Shown: positions 52,141-61,283 of the stretch, piece after piece
Position numbering within the stretch: position 1 is the stretch's first letter
Layout: each line of letters starts with the position of its first letter
Assembly (NCBI RefSeq): GCF_900099655.1
Contig: NZ_FNDC01000002.1
Span: 62,001-126,000 of the forward strand
From: Planococcus glaciei
GTDB lineage: Bacteria; Bacillota; Bacilli; Bacillales_A; Planococcaceae
DNA: 64,000 nt
Direction: 5' to 3'
Translations under genes and position numbers: made by a program
Notes under the pieces: model-generated
Seen by the model: only the letters and a program-made list of their open reading frames with translations
The model's database searches: none
What the model was told of the DNA's origin: nothing

Positions 52141-53220
52141 TCAATTATTATTCAGGCTGTTTTTAATGCCCACCGGTTTACCCGAACTTCTGATGTCTGC
52201 CCAGATCAAGGCTGCTACCAGGAAGAATCCGAGATAGCCGACTACCGGGTAGAACATATTCACCAGTTCGGTAAAACCGACAAAACTTAAGACGTACGAA
52301 ATGATTCCGACAATGATAACGAAAATCTTGAATTTGGCTGTGCCGGATTGCATGAAGCGCGCTGAAAACGCGTAGACCATGCCGACTGCGGTATTGAAAA
52401 TCATTCCGAATAGAATAATGGACATGAACCAACCCACGATCGGGGAGATATCATTGGCGATTTGAAGCATTGGCATTTCTGCGCTGCCGACTTCATCCAC
52501 TTTCGCAAAAATCGCCAAATGGCTCAAAATGATCAATGCCCCTAATCCAAGGCCGCCGAATAATCCGCCGCGAGCTGCAATTTTTTCATCTTTTTCAGTA
52601 CTGCCCATAACAATGGCCATGGAGGCGCCCACTGCGATGTTGAAAGAAGCATAGTTCAAAGCGGACAAGAACCAGTTTGGCACCGCTGACAGCTGCTCTT
52701 TTGCAATCGGATCCAAGAATGAAAACGATGAATCCATGGTTGATAAGCTGTAAACTGCAAGAACGACAACCATCAAGATCAGGAAAGGCGTAATTCCGCC
52801 GATAATGGCAATGACTTTTTCTACATTGAGCATAATCGTTAAAATGACGAGCACAATCAGAATGGTGCTTCCCAGAGCCGCCGGAAGACCGAATTGCTGA
52901 GTGAAAATCGAGCCGGCTCCGGCAACCATGACGACGCCGACGCCAAACAGCGTGAAAATGATAATATAATCAACAATAGTGCCCAGAATTTTTCCGCTGA
53001 TTCCATAAATGACTTCTTTATGGGACGTTTTCTGCATTCGGCTTCCCAATCGCGTTAAGCTCATACCGAGATAGGCAAACATCACCGTTGAGATAAATGC
53101 AGCCAAAATTCCCATGATCCCGAAACTCGTAAAGTACTGGAGGATTTCTTGTCCGGAAGCAAATCCTGCTCCAACAATAATGCCAATAAAGGCACTCCCC
53201 ATTTTTAAACTCTTCTTCAT
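52141..53220 (-). CDS. YkvI-family integral membrane protein
   Basis: Membrane protein of 359 residues with about ten hydrophobic helices, similar to Bacillus YkvI and distantly to amino-acid/cation symporters of the APC fold. I start it at ATG 53220 (MKKSLKMGSAFIG), six bases after aaggggg; an ATG two codons upstream is less well spaced. The N-terminal 'GIIVGAGFASGQEILQYFTS' with its GAGFASGQE motif is characteristic and resembles the unwound first helix of such carriers. Substrate unknown. It is monocistronic. Confidence 0.82.
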   Translation of the reverse strand: MKKSLKMGSAFIGIIVGAGFASGQEILQYFTSFGIMGILAAFISTVMFAYLGMSLTRLGSRMQKTSHKEVIYGISGKILGTIVDYIIIFTLFGVGVVMVAGAGSIFTQQFGLPAALGSTILIVLVILTIMLNVEKVIAIIGGITPFLILMVVVLAVYSLSTMDSSFSFLDPIAKEQLSAVPNWFLSALNYASFNIAVGASMAIVMGSTEKDEKIAARGGLFGGLGLGALIILSHLAIFAKVDEVGSAEMPMLQIANDISPIVGWFMSIILFGMIFNTAVGMVYAFSARFMQSGTAKFKIFVIIVGIISYVLSFVGFTELVNMFYPVVGYLGFFLVAALIWADIRSSGKPVGIKNSLNNN

Positions 53221-53432
53221 AAACATCCCCCTTGAAGTTACTTTCTCCCCATAGAAAACTATTCTCTCTATAATTAGAAAATTAACCTTATTCAAATATA
53301 ACAAATTAAAGTAAGCGTTTCAATAGAGGAAAAGAGGGGGAAGCGAGACGCGGCTATTTGACTAGAGGTATGGAAGACCTTTCCCAATATAGCTGTGAAA
53401 TCAGTCCAGAAATATTATAAAAGCATAGAAAA

Positions 53433-53457
53433 CCCACCTTCCGCTGTAGAAGGTGGG
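53433..53457 (-). terminator. Terminator of the stress-protein gene
   Basis: 8-bp stem cccacctt / aaggtggg (53433-53440 and 53450-53457), followed on the minus strand by tttt. Confidence 0.75.
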
Positions 53458-53469
53458 CATAAATCAGTA

Positions 53470-53784
53470 TTATGCATTTTTGTTGGCGATAATGACAAGT
53501 TTGCCTTTGTCGAGTTCTTCTTCATATTCTGCAGCTTCATCGGTCGTTAAACCGGCTGCTGCCATTTCTGAGCGCAATTGATCGCCGCGTGAAACGGTCA
53601 TGTTCTTCAAGGATTTTAAAAAGCCGCCGACTTGTTCGGTATCTAATGCATCGGCAATGTCGGCTTCGCGGCGTTTGTCGTGCGCAAATACATAAATCTC
53701 ATCATGCGTGTATCCTTGCGTCTCCAACTTTTCGATTTCGGCTTTTGCCTGCAAAGCGTTTTCTACGGTCATTTTTACGGTCAA
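53470..53784 (-). CDS. General stress protein 17M-like (YflT family)
   Basis: Cytosolic 104-residue protein of the GSP17M family, similar to Bacillus YflT. The start is TTG 53784, six bases after ggaggg; ATG 53772 is too far from that site. The N-terminal half is a small alpha/beta unit ('LETQGYTHDEIYVFAHDKRR') and the C-terminal half an acidic helix then 'KGKLVIIANK'. A sigma-B-like promoter lies about 50 bases upstream, matching its family's known general-stress control. Molecular function is not known. Confidence 0.85.
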   Translation of the reverse strand: MTVKMTVENALQAKAEIEKLETQGYTHDEIYVFAHDKRREADIADALDTEQVGGFLKSLKNMTVSRGDQLRSEMAAAGLTTDEAAEYEEELDKGKLVIIANKNA

Positions 53785-53832
53785 AGTAATCCCTCCAAAA
53801 TTTATTTGTTAAGAACTATCCTACTACTATGC

Positions 53833-53858
53833 ATACCACTAAGCCTCGTTCATTAAAC
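53833..53858 (-). promoter_or_regulatory. Sigma-B-like promoter of the stress-protein gene
   Basis: On the minus strand GTTTAA (53858-53853), 14-base spacer, TGGTAT (53838-53833). The -35 fits the sigma-B consensus exactly and the -10 at five of six positions. Confidence 0.6.
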
Positions 53859-53914
53859 AAGATAGCTCAGCAGCAATCCGTTATACTAAAGAAAAAACCA
53901 AGGGAGCGATTTGC

Positions 53915-54649
53915 ATGAGGATTACCACGATCGGAATTTGGGGAGGCTATCCGAACAAAAACGAGGCTACTTCCTCATTTTTGCTGGAACATGAAGGGTT
54001 CCGCTGTTTGGTTGACTGCGGCAGCGGTGTCCTGGCAGCGGTTCAAAACTATACCGAACTGCGCCATCTGGATGCGGCAGTCATCAGCCACTACCATCCT
54101 GACCATGTGGCGGATATTGGTGTGCTGCAGCATGCGGCTATGGTCGGAATGCAATTGAAGGAATGGGAAACGCCGTTTCCGATTTATGGCCACGACCGGG
54201 ATCCGGCTATGTTCGAAAGCCTGTCGTATAAAGGCGTAACCGAAGGGCGGCCGATTGACGTTTCCCGTGATATGCAAATCGGACCTTGGCACGTATCCTT
54301 CTGTGAAACCATTCATCCCGTTTATTGCTTAGCACTGAAATTTACAGCAGACGGAAAATCGGTTGTGTTTACAGCGGATACGGAATGGACTGATGAATTG
54401 GTGCGTTTTTCAAAAGAGGCGGAACTTTTGGTATCGGAAGCGAACTTATACGAAAAATACATTGGCATTATTAAAGGGCATATGAGCGGAAGCCAGGCCG
54501 GTCAACTTGCTGCGCAGGCTGGTGCGAAAGAGTTATGGCTGACCCATTTGCCGCAGTATGGAGATATTGGAGAAATTCTGGAGGCGGCCAAAAAAACTTA
54601 TGCCGGGAATGTCCAGTTTGCAAAAATCGGCCAAACTGTTGAAATTTAA
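53915..54649 (+). CDS. Metallo-beta-lactamase-fold hydrolase (YhfI-like)
   Basis: Cytosolic MBL-fold hydrolase of 244 residues, similar in length and motifs to Bacillus YhfI and related to RNase Z-type enzymes. Metal ligands: 'ISHYHPDHVADIG' (HxHxDH, residues ~58-70), the later His in 'ETIHPVYCLAL', the Asp in 'VVFTADTEWTD' and the final His in 'LWLTHLPQYG'. The ribosome site gggagcga precedes the ATG. Its substrate is unknown; the family includes phosphodiesterases. It ends at a strong terminator. Confidence 0.87.
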   Translation: MRITTIGIWGGYPNKNEATSSFLLEHEGFRCLVDCGSGVLAAVQNYTELRHLDAAVISHYHPDHVADIGVLQHAAMVGMQLKEWETPFPIYGHDRDPAMFESLSYKGVTEGRPIDVSRDMQIGPWHVSFCETIHPVYCLALKFTADGKSVVFTADTEWTDELVRFSKEAELLVSEANLYEKYIGIIKGHMSGSQAGQLAAQAGAKELWLTHLPQYGDIGEILEAAKKTYAGNVQFAKIGQTVEI

Positions 54650-54653
54650 TAAG

Positions 54654-54691
54654 CAACCGGCGGGGGATTCTGCGCCGGTTGTTTATTTTTT
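54654..54691 (+). terminator. Terminator of the YhfI-like gene
   Basis: 9-bp stem caaccggcg / cgccggttg (54654-54662 and 54673-54681) then a long T-rich tract. Confidence 0.88.
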
Positions 54692-54783
54692 TGCAGAAAA
54701 AATTGGGTGTTTTTCTTTAAGAATTAGGGAAATAAAGAGAGAAAGAACTTTTGAACAGCAGAAGGCTGAAAGGATGCGGACAG

Positions 54784-55761
54784 ATGAAAGAATTTATAAA
54801 GCTTTTAAAAATGGGAAACAAATCAGCCCTGTGGGCAGCCATTGTCAATTTAGTGGTAGGCCTGATTAAAACGGCAGCTTACTTACTATCTGGAAATGTC
54901 GCGATGTTTGCCGAAATGATGCACAGTTTCGGAGATGCGGCCAATCAGTTTTTCGTCTTCATCGGGTCGGCATTCAGCAAGAAAGCGCCGACTGAACGTT
55001 TTCCCGGCGGGTTTGGCCGGTTAGTCAACCTGGTTCTGCTGGGGGCTGTATTAATAGTTGGCGTGTTGGCCTATGAAACCATTGTGGAAGGCCTGCACCA
55101 TATTTCGGATGCTGTGCACTCCGAAGAAGGATTTTGGATAAATATAAGTGTTCTTGGGGCGGCAGCTTTATTGGAAGGATTTGTTCTGTACAAAGCAATG
55201 CGCGAAATTACTGAGCATCTTCCACCAGAAACAACTAAAGGCCTTAAATTTATTCCGGCCAGCTATAGACACGCGAAAGACGCGAAACCGGCTACGAAAC
55301 TGGTGTTTTTGGAAGACAATGTAGCGGTCGGCGGAGCGCTGCTTGCGTTGATTGCCATTGTGCTGGCCACGTATACGCCATTTCACAGTGCCACAGGCTA
55401 TGCGTCGGTCATTATCGGAATCATGCTGATTTTGGTAGTAGGCCGTGTGTTTCTCGATAACGCCGCCGGCGCTTTAGGGGCAGCAGACGTAAAAATGCAG
55501 GCCCGAATTGGTGCTAAGGTTCTGCAGCATCCAAAAGTAAACGATATCCAGGACTTGGACGTTATTAAAGAAGGCGACCATTTTCATGTGGAATTAAAGC
55601 TTGAAGTAGATCCTCAAATGACGATTGCGGAAGCGGATGACATTCGGGACTATATCGAAAAACGGATCAAAGAAGGGGTGCAGGGCGTTACGGATGTCAT
55701 CATTGAATTTGATGAAGACGACCAGGTCCCTACCTGGATCCAATCAAATGGCAAAGCCTAA
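54784..55761 (+). CDS. Cation diffusion facilitator family transporter
   Basis: Divalent-metal exporter of the CDF family, 325 residues from ATG 54784, behind aaagga; a TTG eleven codons upstream is the alternative. Helix 2 carries the metal site 'AEMMHSFGDAANQ' (HxxxD). In helix 5 the usual second HxxxD is replaced by 'FLEDNVAVGG', a variant seen in the SLC30A9-like branch. The C-terminal cytoplasmic metal-binding domain is present ('DVIKEGDHFHVELKLEVD'). The ion could be Zn, Mn, Fe or Co. The next gene begins 87 bases later with no terminator between them. Confidence 0.88.
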   Translation: MKEFIKLLKMGNKSALWAAIVNLVVGLIKTAAYLLSGNVAMFAEMMHSFGDAANQFFVFIGSAFSKKAPTERFPGGFGRLVNLVLLGAVLIVGVLAYETIVEGLHHISDAVHSEEGFWINISVLGAAALLEGFVLYKAMREITEHLPPETTKGLKFIPASYRHAKDAKPATKLVFLEDNVAVGGALLALIAIVLATYTPFHSATGYASVIIGIMLILVVGRVFLDNAAGALGAADVKMQARIGAKVLQHPKVNDIQDLDVIKEGDHFHVELKLEVDPQMTIAEADDIRDYIEKRIKEGVQGVTDVIIEFDEDDQVPTWIQSNGKA

Positions 55762-55848
55762 GAGTGGACTTGCCGAGCAGATAGCTTGTATTCAAGATAT
55801 TTTGGTTCTATGGTTAAATGGCAGCTTGAATTGAAAGGAAGTTATTTG

Positions 55849-56856
55849 ATGAACCAGCATATAAAAACATTGCCTGTATCCGTTTTGGATTTGGTTGCCA
55901 TTTCCGAGGGACAAACAGCAAAAGACGCACTTGATGATATGGTCAGCCTGGCCCAGCATGTAGAGAAACTCGGGTATCGCCGTTTTTGGTTATCGGAGCA
56001 CCACAATTCGCCGACACTTGCAAGTTCTGCGACATCTATTTTGATTTCCAAAGTGCTGGACCATACAGAATCGATCCAAGTAGGTTCGGGAGGCGTCATG
56101 TTGCCGAACCACACACCGCTTGTCGTGGCGGAACAATTCGGGACATTGGAAACGATGCATCCGGGACGCGTCAATCTCGGCCTTGGCCGTGCGCCAGGCA
56201 CTGATATGCAAACCGCGCATGCGCTGCGCAGAACGACGCAGGAAACGGCTTATGTGTTTCCGCAAGATGTAGTGGAACTGCAAAACTACTTAAAGCCGAT
56301 TGAACATCAGGGCATGGTCCATGCCTATCCGGGAGTCGGAACTGAAGTGCCGATTTTTATTCTCGGGTCGAGCACATCCAGCGCCCAGCTCGCAGCCCGT
56401 TTGGGGCTGCCTTATGCGTTTGCAGCCCATTTTGCGCCGCAGCAGCTGAAGCAGGCGATTCAGATATACCGCAGCCAGTTCCAGCCATCTGAATACTTGG
56501 CCGAACCGTACGTCATTGTTTGCGTGAATGTAGTAGCGGCAGAAACAAACGAAGAAGCGGAAAGACTGGCGACTTCCAGCCAGATGTTTTATTTGAATGT
56601 GGTGAGAGGCACGAAAAATCTGCTTCAGCCACCGGTTGATACGATGGACGGCAAATGGAGTTTGTATGAAGAAAACGTGGCACGCAGCATGTCACAGTAT
56701 ACATTTATGGGAGACCGGGCAACCGTCAGCGGCCAGCTGCGCTCGTTCGTTGATGAAGTGCCGATTGACGAATTGATGGCAGTTTCTTATATTTACGATC
56801 AGGAAAAGAGAAAGCGTTCATTTGAGATACTGAAGGAATCTGTAGACCAACTATAA
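55849..56856 (+). CDS. Luciferase-like flavin-dependent oxidoreductase (YwcH-type)
   Basis: LLM-class flavin monooxygenase, 335 residues from ATG 55849, eight bases after aaagga. The barrel begins '[20 protein letters not shown]', as in the MsnO8/YwcH subgroup, with '[20 protein letters not shown]', '[14 protein letters not shown]' and the C-terminal '[17 protein letters not shown]'. It would use FMNH2 supplied by a reductase. Natural substrate unknown. It is followed after 18 bases by an NAD(P)-binding protein gene, so the two may be one operon together with the CDF gene upstream. Confidence 0.87.
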   Translation: MNQHIKTLPVSVLDLVAISEGQTAKDALDDMVSLAQHVEKLGYRRFWLSEHHNSPTLASSATSILISKVLDHTESIQVGSGGVMLPNHTPLVVAEQFGTLETMHPGRVNLGLGRAPGTDMQTAHALRRTTQETAYVFPQDVVELQNYLKPIEHQGMVHAYPGVGTEVPIFILGSSTSSAQLAARLGLPYAFAAHFAPQQLKQAIQIYRSQFQPSEYLAEPYVIVCVNVVAAETNEEAERLATSSQMFYLNVVRGTKNLLQPPVDTMDGKWSLYEENVARSMSQYTFMGDRATVSGQLRSFVDEVPIDELMAVSYIYDQEKRKRSFEILKESVDQL

Positions 56857-56874
56857 AAAATGGAGGCGGTCAGG

Positions 56875-57516
56875 ATGAAAATTGGGATTATCGGTGCCAC
56901 GGGAAAAGCGGGAAGCTTGATTTTGAAAGAGGCAGTTTCAAGAGGGCATGACATAACAGCCATTGTCAGAGACGCGGCGAAAATGGAAGATGCGTCCGTG
57001 CAGGTTTTGGAAAAAGACGTTTTCAGTTTGACAGCTGAAGATCTAAAAGCGTTCGATGTGGTCGTGAATGCTTTTGGTGTGCCTCCGGAAAAAGCGGAGC
57101 AGCACGTAGAAGCGGGAAGAATACTGATACAGGCGCTGAAAGGGGCTCCGGACACCCGGTTGATTGTCGTGGGAGGCGCAGGCAGTCTGTTTGTCGACGA
57201 AGCGAGAACCACCCGGTTGATTGAAACACCGGAATTTCCGGATGCGTTTAAAGCCATTGCATCGAACCAGGGGCAAAACCTGGCAGACCTTGAAGCAGCA
57301 GAAGGCATCAGCTGGACGTTTATGAGCCCGGCAGCATTTTTCGACGCAGACGGCAAACGGACGGGCCAGTATCAAATCGGTGAAGACAGCATCACCGTCA
57401 ACAAAAAAGGCAAAAGCTACATCAGCTATCCGGATTATGCCATCGCTTTAGTGGATGAAATTGAAAATCCGCGGCATATCAATAAACGTTTTACCGTTGT
57501 ATCGGAAAGCCGTTAA
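56875..57516 (+). CDS. NAD(P)H-binding atypical SDR (YwnB-like)
   Basis: Rossmann-fold protein of 213 residues from ATG 56875, eight bases after ggagg; the ATG at 56860 would overlap that site. The N-terminal cofactor motif is 'IGIIGATGKAGSLILKEAV' (GxxGxxG), and 'RLIVVGGAGSLFVDE' with 'WTFMSPAAFFD' are typical of NmrA/YwnB-type atypical SDRs (biliverdin-reductase-like subgroup). The YxxxK catalytic pair of classical SDRs is absent, as usual for the group. Likely a quinone or flavin reductase, or a redox sensor. It might supply reducing power to the LLM enzyme upstream, by position only. Confidence 0.84.
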   Translation: MKIGIIGATGKAGSLILKEAVSRGHDITAIVRDAAKMEDASVQVLEKDVFSLTAEDLKAFDVVVNAFGVPPEKAEQHVEAGRILIQALKGAPDTRLIVVGGAGSLFVDEARTTRLIETPEFPDAFKAIASNQGQNLADLEAAEGISWTFMSPAAFFDADGKRTGQYQIGEDSITVNKKGKSYISYPDYAIALVDEIENPRHINKRFTVVSESR

Positions 57517-57671
57517 CTTTTCAGCTTTTCTGAACCGGACGGTAACCGCGAATAGATGTACGCGAATTGCCAACAGTTCGCCACGAAATGTTCACGTTCC
57601 TTTCTAAAGTGGAATTTGCTTTCCTGTATAATGAAGGGAAACTTCAACATATAAAGGCGGGAAACAAAGCA

Positions 57672-57941
57672 ATGGAATTTTTATATTTTCCTGAAGATAA
57701 ATCAGAATACATTCCAGGGATTATCTCGGTAGTGATCATTTTCATTTTGTCGATTCTGATTGTATGGCTTTTGGTAAGAGCTTCCAGAAAACAAGTGAAA
57801 CAATTGGAAGAGCAAGGTTATCCGGTTGTTTACCATAAAAATAGCGAAACTGGCAGCAGCCAGGAAGACAAAATTCAAATTCCAGCGGAACAAAAAGAGA
57901 CCGCCCAGGAAAAAGATTTTGAGCGCGACAAGAAGTCCTGA
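57672..57941 (+). CDS. Small single-span membrane protein
   Basis: An 89-residue protein starting at ATG 57672 (MEFLYFPEDKSEYIPG) behind aaaggcggga; a far upstream in-frame ATG at 57567 precedes the apparent -10 box (TATAAT, 57627-57632). One membrane helix spans about residues 17-37, followed by a basic cytoplasmic stretch (RASRKQVKQLEEQG) and an acidic, Gln-rich disordered tail. I recognise no family. It is monocistronic, with its own promoter candidate and a good terminator. Confidence 0.65.
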   Translation: MEFLYFPEDKSEYIPGIISVVIIFILSILIVWLLVRASRKQVKQLEEQGYPVVYHKNSETGSSQEDKIQIPAEQKETAQEKDFERDKKS

Positions 57942-57962
57942 ATTCTTCAGGGCTTCTTTTTT
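57931..57962 (+). terminator. Terminator of the small membrane-protein gene
   Basis: 12-bp stem agaagtcctgaa / ttcagggcttct (57931-57942 and 57946-57957, one G-T pair) then T tract; it overlaps the last codons of the gene. Confidence 0.85.
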
Positions 57963-58026
57963 TATATCCGGAAAAAGGGGTATACTGGACAGATAAAACA
58001 GCCTTCAGGAATTGGAGCAATGGAAC

Positions 58027-59313
58027 ATGAAAAATATATTTGGAGGAATTCAATGGGCGGTGTTTCTTTTGGCGTCGTCCATTGCAGCCCCGATTGCCAT
58101 TGCCAATGTGTTTGGCATGGACAGCGGCGACACGGCGTTATTTGTCCAGCGGACGATTTTCGTGCTGGGCCTTGCCTGTCTCATCCAAGCATGGCTTGGG
58201 CACCGGATGCCGATCAACGAAGGGCCAGCCGGCTTGTGGTGGGGAATCTTCATCGTCTATGCCGGGCTGATCGGCGTTATGTATCCCACGATGGAAGCAT
58301 CCTTGCAGGCGCTGCAAAGCGGCCTTCTTTACAGCGGGCTGCTGTTCTTCGTTTTTGCCTATACCGGAGTAGTTGGGAAAATGAAAGCTTTATTCACTCC
58401 GACGATTACGTTTGTCTACTTGCTGCTTCTCGTCCTGCAATTAAGCGAATCGATCATCGGCGGCTTGCTCGGCATTGTGGAAGAGGGCCAGCCGGTGGAT
58501 TTGGTGGTTTTGCTGGGGGGCATTGTGGTGGTGAGCATCACCTTTTTCCTGATGGGCCACAAAACCGCTTGGGTCAACCGCTATTCAGTCCTGCTAGCGA
58601 TTGCAGCGGGCTGGCTGATTTTCGCATTGCTGAATAAAACAGAACACATTACCTTCAATCCGGATGTCATTGTGGCCTTGCCGGAAATGTTGGTGTTCGG
58701 ACCGCTTGTCTGGGACAGTGGCATGTTCGTAACGGCGCTTTTCCTGACTATCCTGCTCATTGCGAATATGATGGCATCGATCCGGGTGATGGAAATGGTA
58801 TTGAAAAACACGTTCTCCATTGAACGGGAAGACCGGGTCAAGCAGGCTTCTGTAGCCTCAGGCATCAACCATGTGCTGGCGGGCCTGTTCTCCGCCATCG
58901 GGCCAGTACCGATTTCCGGCGCAGCCGGGTTCGTCAGCGCTACGCGTAATCCTTCCATCAAACCTTTCATCATGGGCGGCTTGCTTGTTACGTTTATCAG
59001 CCTGTTCCCGAACTTGATGGCTGTGCTTGCAGCCTTGCCGGCACCGGTAGCCTACGCGGTGATATTTGCCATCTTCACGAAAATGGTGGAAATGGCGTTC
59101 AATGAGCTGGCGCAGGAAAAAGACAGCGAACAGGCTTATAAAGTCTCGGCATTCGGCTTGATGATCGGCGTAGGCTTTATGTTCCTGCCGCCGGAAAGCG
59201 TAGCGGAACTGCCGGCAGTAGTCGCTGCCACGTTCTCGAACGGGCTGATTACCGGAACACTGGCAGCGATTGCCATCGAACAGTATCTGCTGTGGAGAAA
59301 AAGATCCAATTAA
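58027..59313 (+). CDS. NCS2-family uracil/xanthine permease-like transporter
   Basis: Membrane carrier of 428 residues with about 14 hydrophobic segments, starting at ATG 58027 ten bases after ggag. It is a divergent NCS2 member: 'IFGGIQWAVFLLASSIAAPI' at the N-terminus and 'AIGPVPISGAAGFVSATRNP' (about residues 298-317) match the family, but the strong substrate motif seen in PbuX (VESTGTYF) is not found; the corresponding region reads 'MMASIRVMEMVL'. The substrate may differ from xanthine or uracil. It resembles Bacillus YwdJ. Convergent with pepF, sharing a terminator. Confidence 0.82.
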   Translation: MKNIFGGIQWAVFLLASSIAAPIAIANVFGMDSGDTALFVQRTIFVLGLACLIQAWLGHRMPINEGPAGLWWGIFIVYAGLIGVMYPTMEASLQALQSGLLYSGLLFFVFAYTGVVGKMKALFTPTITFVYLLLLVLQLSESIIGGLLGIVEEGQPVDLVVLLGGIVVVSITFFLMGHKTAWVNRYSVLLAIAAGWLIFALLNKTEHITFNPDVIVALPEMLVFGPLVWDSGMFVTALFLTILLIANMMASIRVMEMVLKNTFSIEREDRVKQASVASGINHVLAGLFSAIGPVPISGAAGFVSATRNPSIKPFIMGGLLVTFISLFPNLMAVLAALPAPVAYAVIFAIFTKMVEMAFNELAQEKDSEQAYKVSAFGLMIGVGFMFLPPESVAELPAVVAATFSNGLITGTLAAIAIEQYLLWRKRSN

Positions 59314-59344
59314 AAGGGAGGAGCACATGAGTGCTCCTCCTTTT
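59312..59344. terminator. Bidirectional terminator between the NCS2 gene and pepF
   Basis: 10-bp stem ggaggagcac / gtgctcctcc with atga loop, A-rich left and T-rich right, one bulged base. Confidence 0.85.
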
Positions 59345-59345
59345 A

Positions 59346-61163
59346 TTATTTCGCTACTTCTTCAATTTCTTCTGTCAACGCAACCAGCTCATCGATCAAT
59401 TCGCCGATATAAGCGATGGTATCGCGCAACGGTTTTTCGGTAGTAATGTCGACTCCGGCCATTTGGGCAAGTTCGACCGGTGTTTTGGTGCCGCCGGCTT
59501 TTAATACTTCAAGCCATTCGTCGACCGCCGGCTGCCCTTCGTTCAAAATGCGTTTGGACACTTGCGTCGAAATGGTTAACCCTGCACTGTACGTATACGG
59601 ATACAAGCCCATGTAGTAATGAGGCTGGCGCATCCATGTCAGTTCGGCGCCTGGCGTGATTTCCACGGCATCTCCCCAGAACTCTTCCAGCACGCCGCGT
59701 TTGATGCCATTCAAGACGCCTGCGTTGACGCTTTGCCCGGCATCGATGCGTTCGTACACTTTGCGCTGATAAGCTGCTTCAAGCAAGTGCGTCACAAAGT
59801 TGTGGTAATACGTTCTGGCCACGATGGAAGAAATGACCCAGCGCTTGAATTTCGGATCATCTGAATTTTTGAGCAGATGGTTCGCCACCAGCATTTCGTT
59901 CATTGTAGAAGGTGCTTCGATAAAATAAAGCGACGGGCGCGCGTTGAACAGGTTTTGTTCGCGGTTCGCGTTATAGAAATGGCCGGCATGGCCAAGTTCG
60001 TGCGCCAAAACGAACACTTCATTCATGCGGCCGGTCCACGAAATCAGGATATAGGGATGGTTGCCGTAGGGGCTTGAACAAAATGTCCCGGTCGACTTGC
60101 CGATGTTTTGGGCAAAGTCGATCCAGCGTTCCGAATACGAGCGTTCCACCATTTCCAGGTAATCATCGCCCATGATGCCAAGCGCTTCATTAATATACTT
60201 CTTGGATTCTTCTACCGTGATTTCCGGTTCGTAGGAAGGGTCCAGCGAGATTTTTAAATCCGCAAACGTCATTTTGTCTAGGCCATGCGCTTTTTGAAGC
60301 AATTTCGCGTATTTTTGCATATGCGGGGCCAATTCTGTCATGATCAAGTCAATTTGGCGGTTGTACAACGAACGGTCCACTTCCTGGTTGAACAATAAAT
60401 AATCAAAGATGGTATCGTAGCCGCGCAAGTCGGATGTGGTTTTTTCCGTTTGCAGCTGCATGTCGTATGTTTTCGCTGTCGTGTGCTGGTATTCTTTCAA
60501 CTTACTCGAAAAGGCGGTGAACGCGGTGCGGCGAAGTTCCGCATCCGGCTCTGCTTCCCAATCGCCTTCAAACGATACGTAGCTGAGCGGGTAGCTTTTG
60601 CCGTTCACTTCAAAGTCGTCAAAAGCCATATCGACCATTTTGGTGGTATTGTACAAACCGTAAGGCGCGCTGAATGTAGAAGAATAGGCGGCCAGCGTCT
60701 TTTCCACTTCCGGATGCAGTTGGTGAGGCTTTCTCCGAATCAGTTCTTTTAAGTAAACTTCAAATTCCCCCGATTGTTCCATGGCAGATTTCAGTGTTTC
60801 TTCGGGCAATGCCAAAAGTTCGCTTGTAACAAATGACAATTGGCTGCTCATTTTTGCAGAAACAGAGCCGAATTTGCTTGAACGCATTTGGGCTTCGTCG
60901 TCTGTCTGGTCTGTGCTTAACGACAAACTCGCGTATGTACTGATGGGAACCAATTTTTCCAATAGCTCCAAATATAAAGTCAGCACTTCGGCCACTGAAG
61001 CGGCATCCTGGATATTCCCTTTGAATTGCTTCTGGAATCCGGCCACTTCTTGCTGCAGGCTGTCCAATGCTGCATTAAATTCTTTATCAGATGCAAACAG
61101 GCTATTCAAATTCCATGTTTCTTCTGCAGGAACCTCTGAACGCCGTGGCAAACTTTTTACCAT
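59346..61163 (-). CDS. pepF: Oligoendopeptidase F
   Basis: Zinc metallopeptidase of family M3 that cuts oligopeptides in the cytoplasm; 605 residues, the normal length, from ATG 61163 behind agaggagag. The zinc motif HELGH lies near residue 390 ('VLAHELGHAGHF'), with the third ligand Glu in 'APSTMNEMLVANHLL'. Other PepF landmarks are 'FCSSPYGNHPYILISWTGR' and 'MRQPHYYMGLYPYTYSAGL'. An upstream in-frame ATG (61220) overlaps the likely promoter and is not used. The gene is preceded by an unusually long gene-free region. Confidence 0.95.
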   Translation of the reverse strand: MVKSLPRRSEVPAEETWNLNSLFASDKEFNAALDSLQQEVAGFQKQFKGNIQDAASVAEVLTLYLELLEKLVPISTYASLSLSTDQTDDEAQMRSSKFGSVSAKMSSQLSFVTSELLALPEETLKSAMEQSGEFEVYLKELIRRKPHQLHPEVEKTLAAYSSTFSAPYGLYNTTKMVDMAFDDFEVNGKSYPLSYVSFEGDWEAEPDAELRRTAFTAFSSKLKEYQHTTAKTYDMQLQTEKTTSDLRGYDTIFDYLLFNQEVDRSLYNRQIDLIMTELAPHMQKYAKLLQKAHGLDKMTFADLKISLDPSYEPEITVEESKKYINEALGIMGDDYLEMVERSYSERWIDFAQNIGKSTGTFCSSPYGNHPYILISWTGRMNEVFVLAHELGHAGHFYNANREQNLFNARPSLYFIEAPSTMNEMLVANHLLKNSDDPKFKRWVISSIVARTYYHNFVTHLLEAAYQRKVYERIDAGQSVNAGVLNGIKRGVLEEFWGDAVEITPGAELTWMRQPHYYMGLYPYTYSAGLTISTQVSKRILNEGQPAVDEWLEVLKAGGTKTPVELAQMAGVDITTEKPLRDTIAYIGELIDELVALTEEIEEVAK

Positions 61164-61203
61164 ATGATCTCTCCTCTTTATTACGGATGTCGAACTAAAC
61201 TTA

Positions 61204-61232
61204 AGTATAAAGGGAAGCATATAAAAAGTAAA
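61204..61232 (-). promoter_or_regulatory. Promoter candidate of pepF
   Basis: On the minus strand TTTACT (61232-61227), 17-base spacer, TATACT (61209-61204), 41 bases before the pepF start. If correct, the structured region to its right is not part of the pepF leader. Confidence 0.4.
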
Positions 61233-61283
61233 AAAATAATTGATTTATTTTAAAAATTCGAAAAAAGAGGTTTAAGAAAGAAA

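Noticed and set aside
53453..53466. A single gggcataaa near the stress-protein terminator as a further repeat unit
   Set aside because: Only one copy and it is part of a terminator arm; chance is sufficient.
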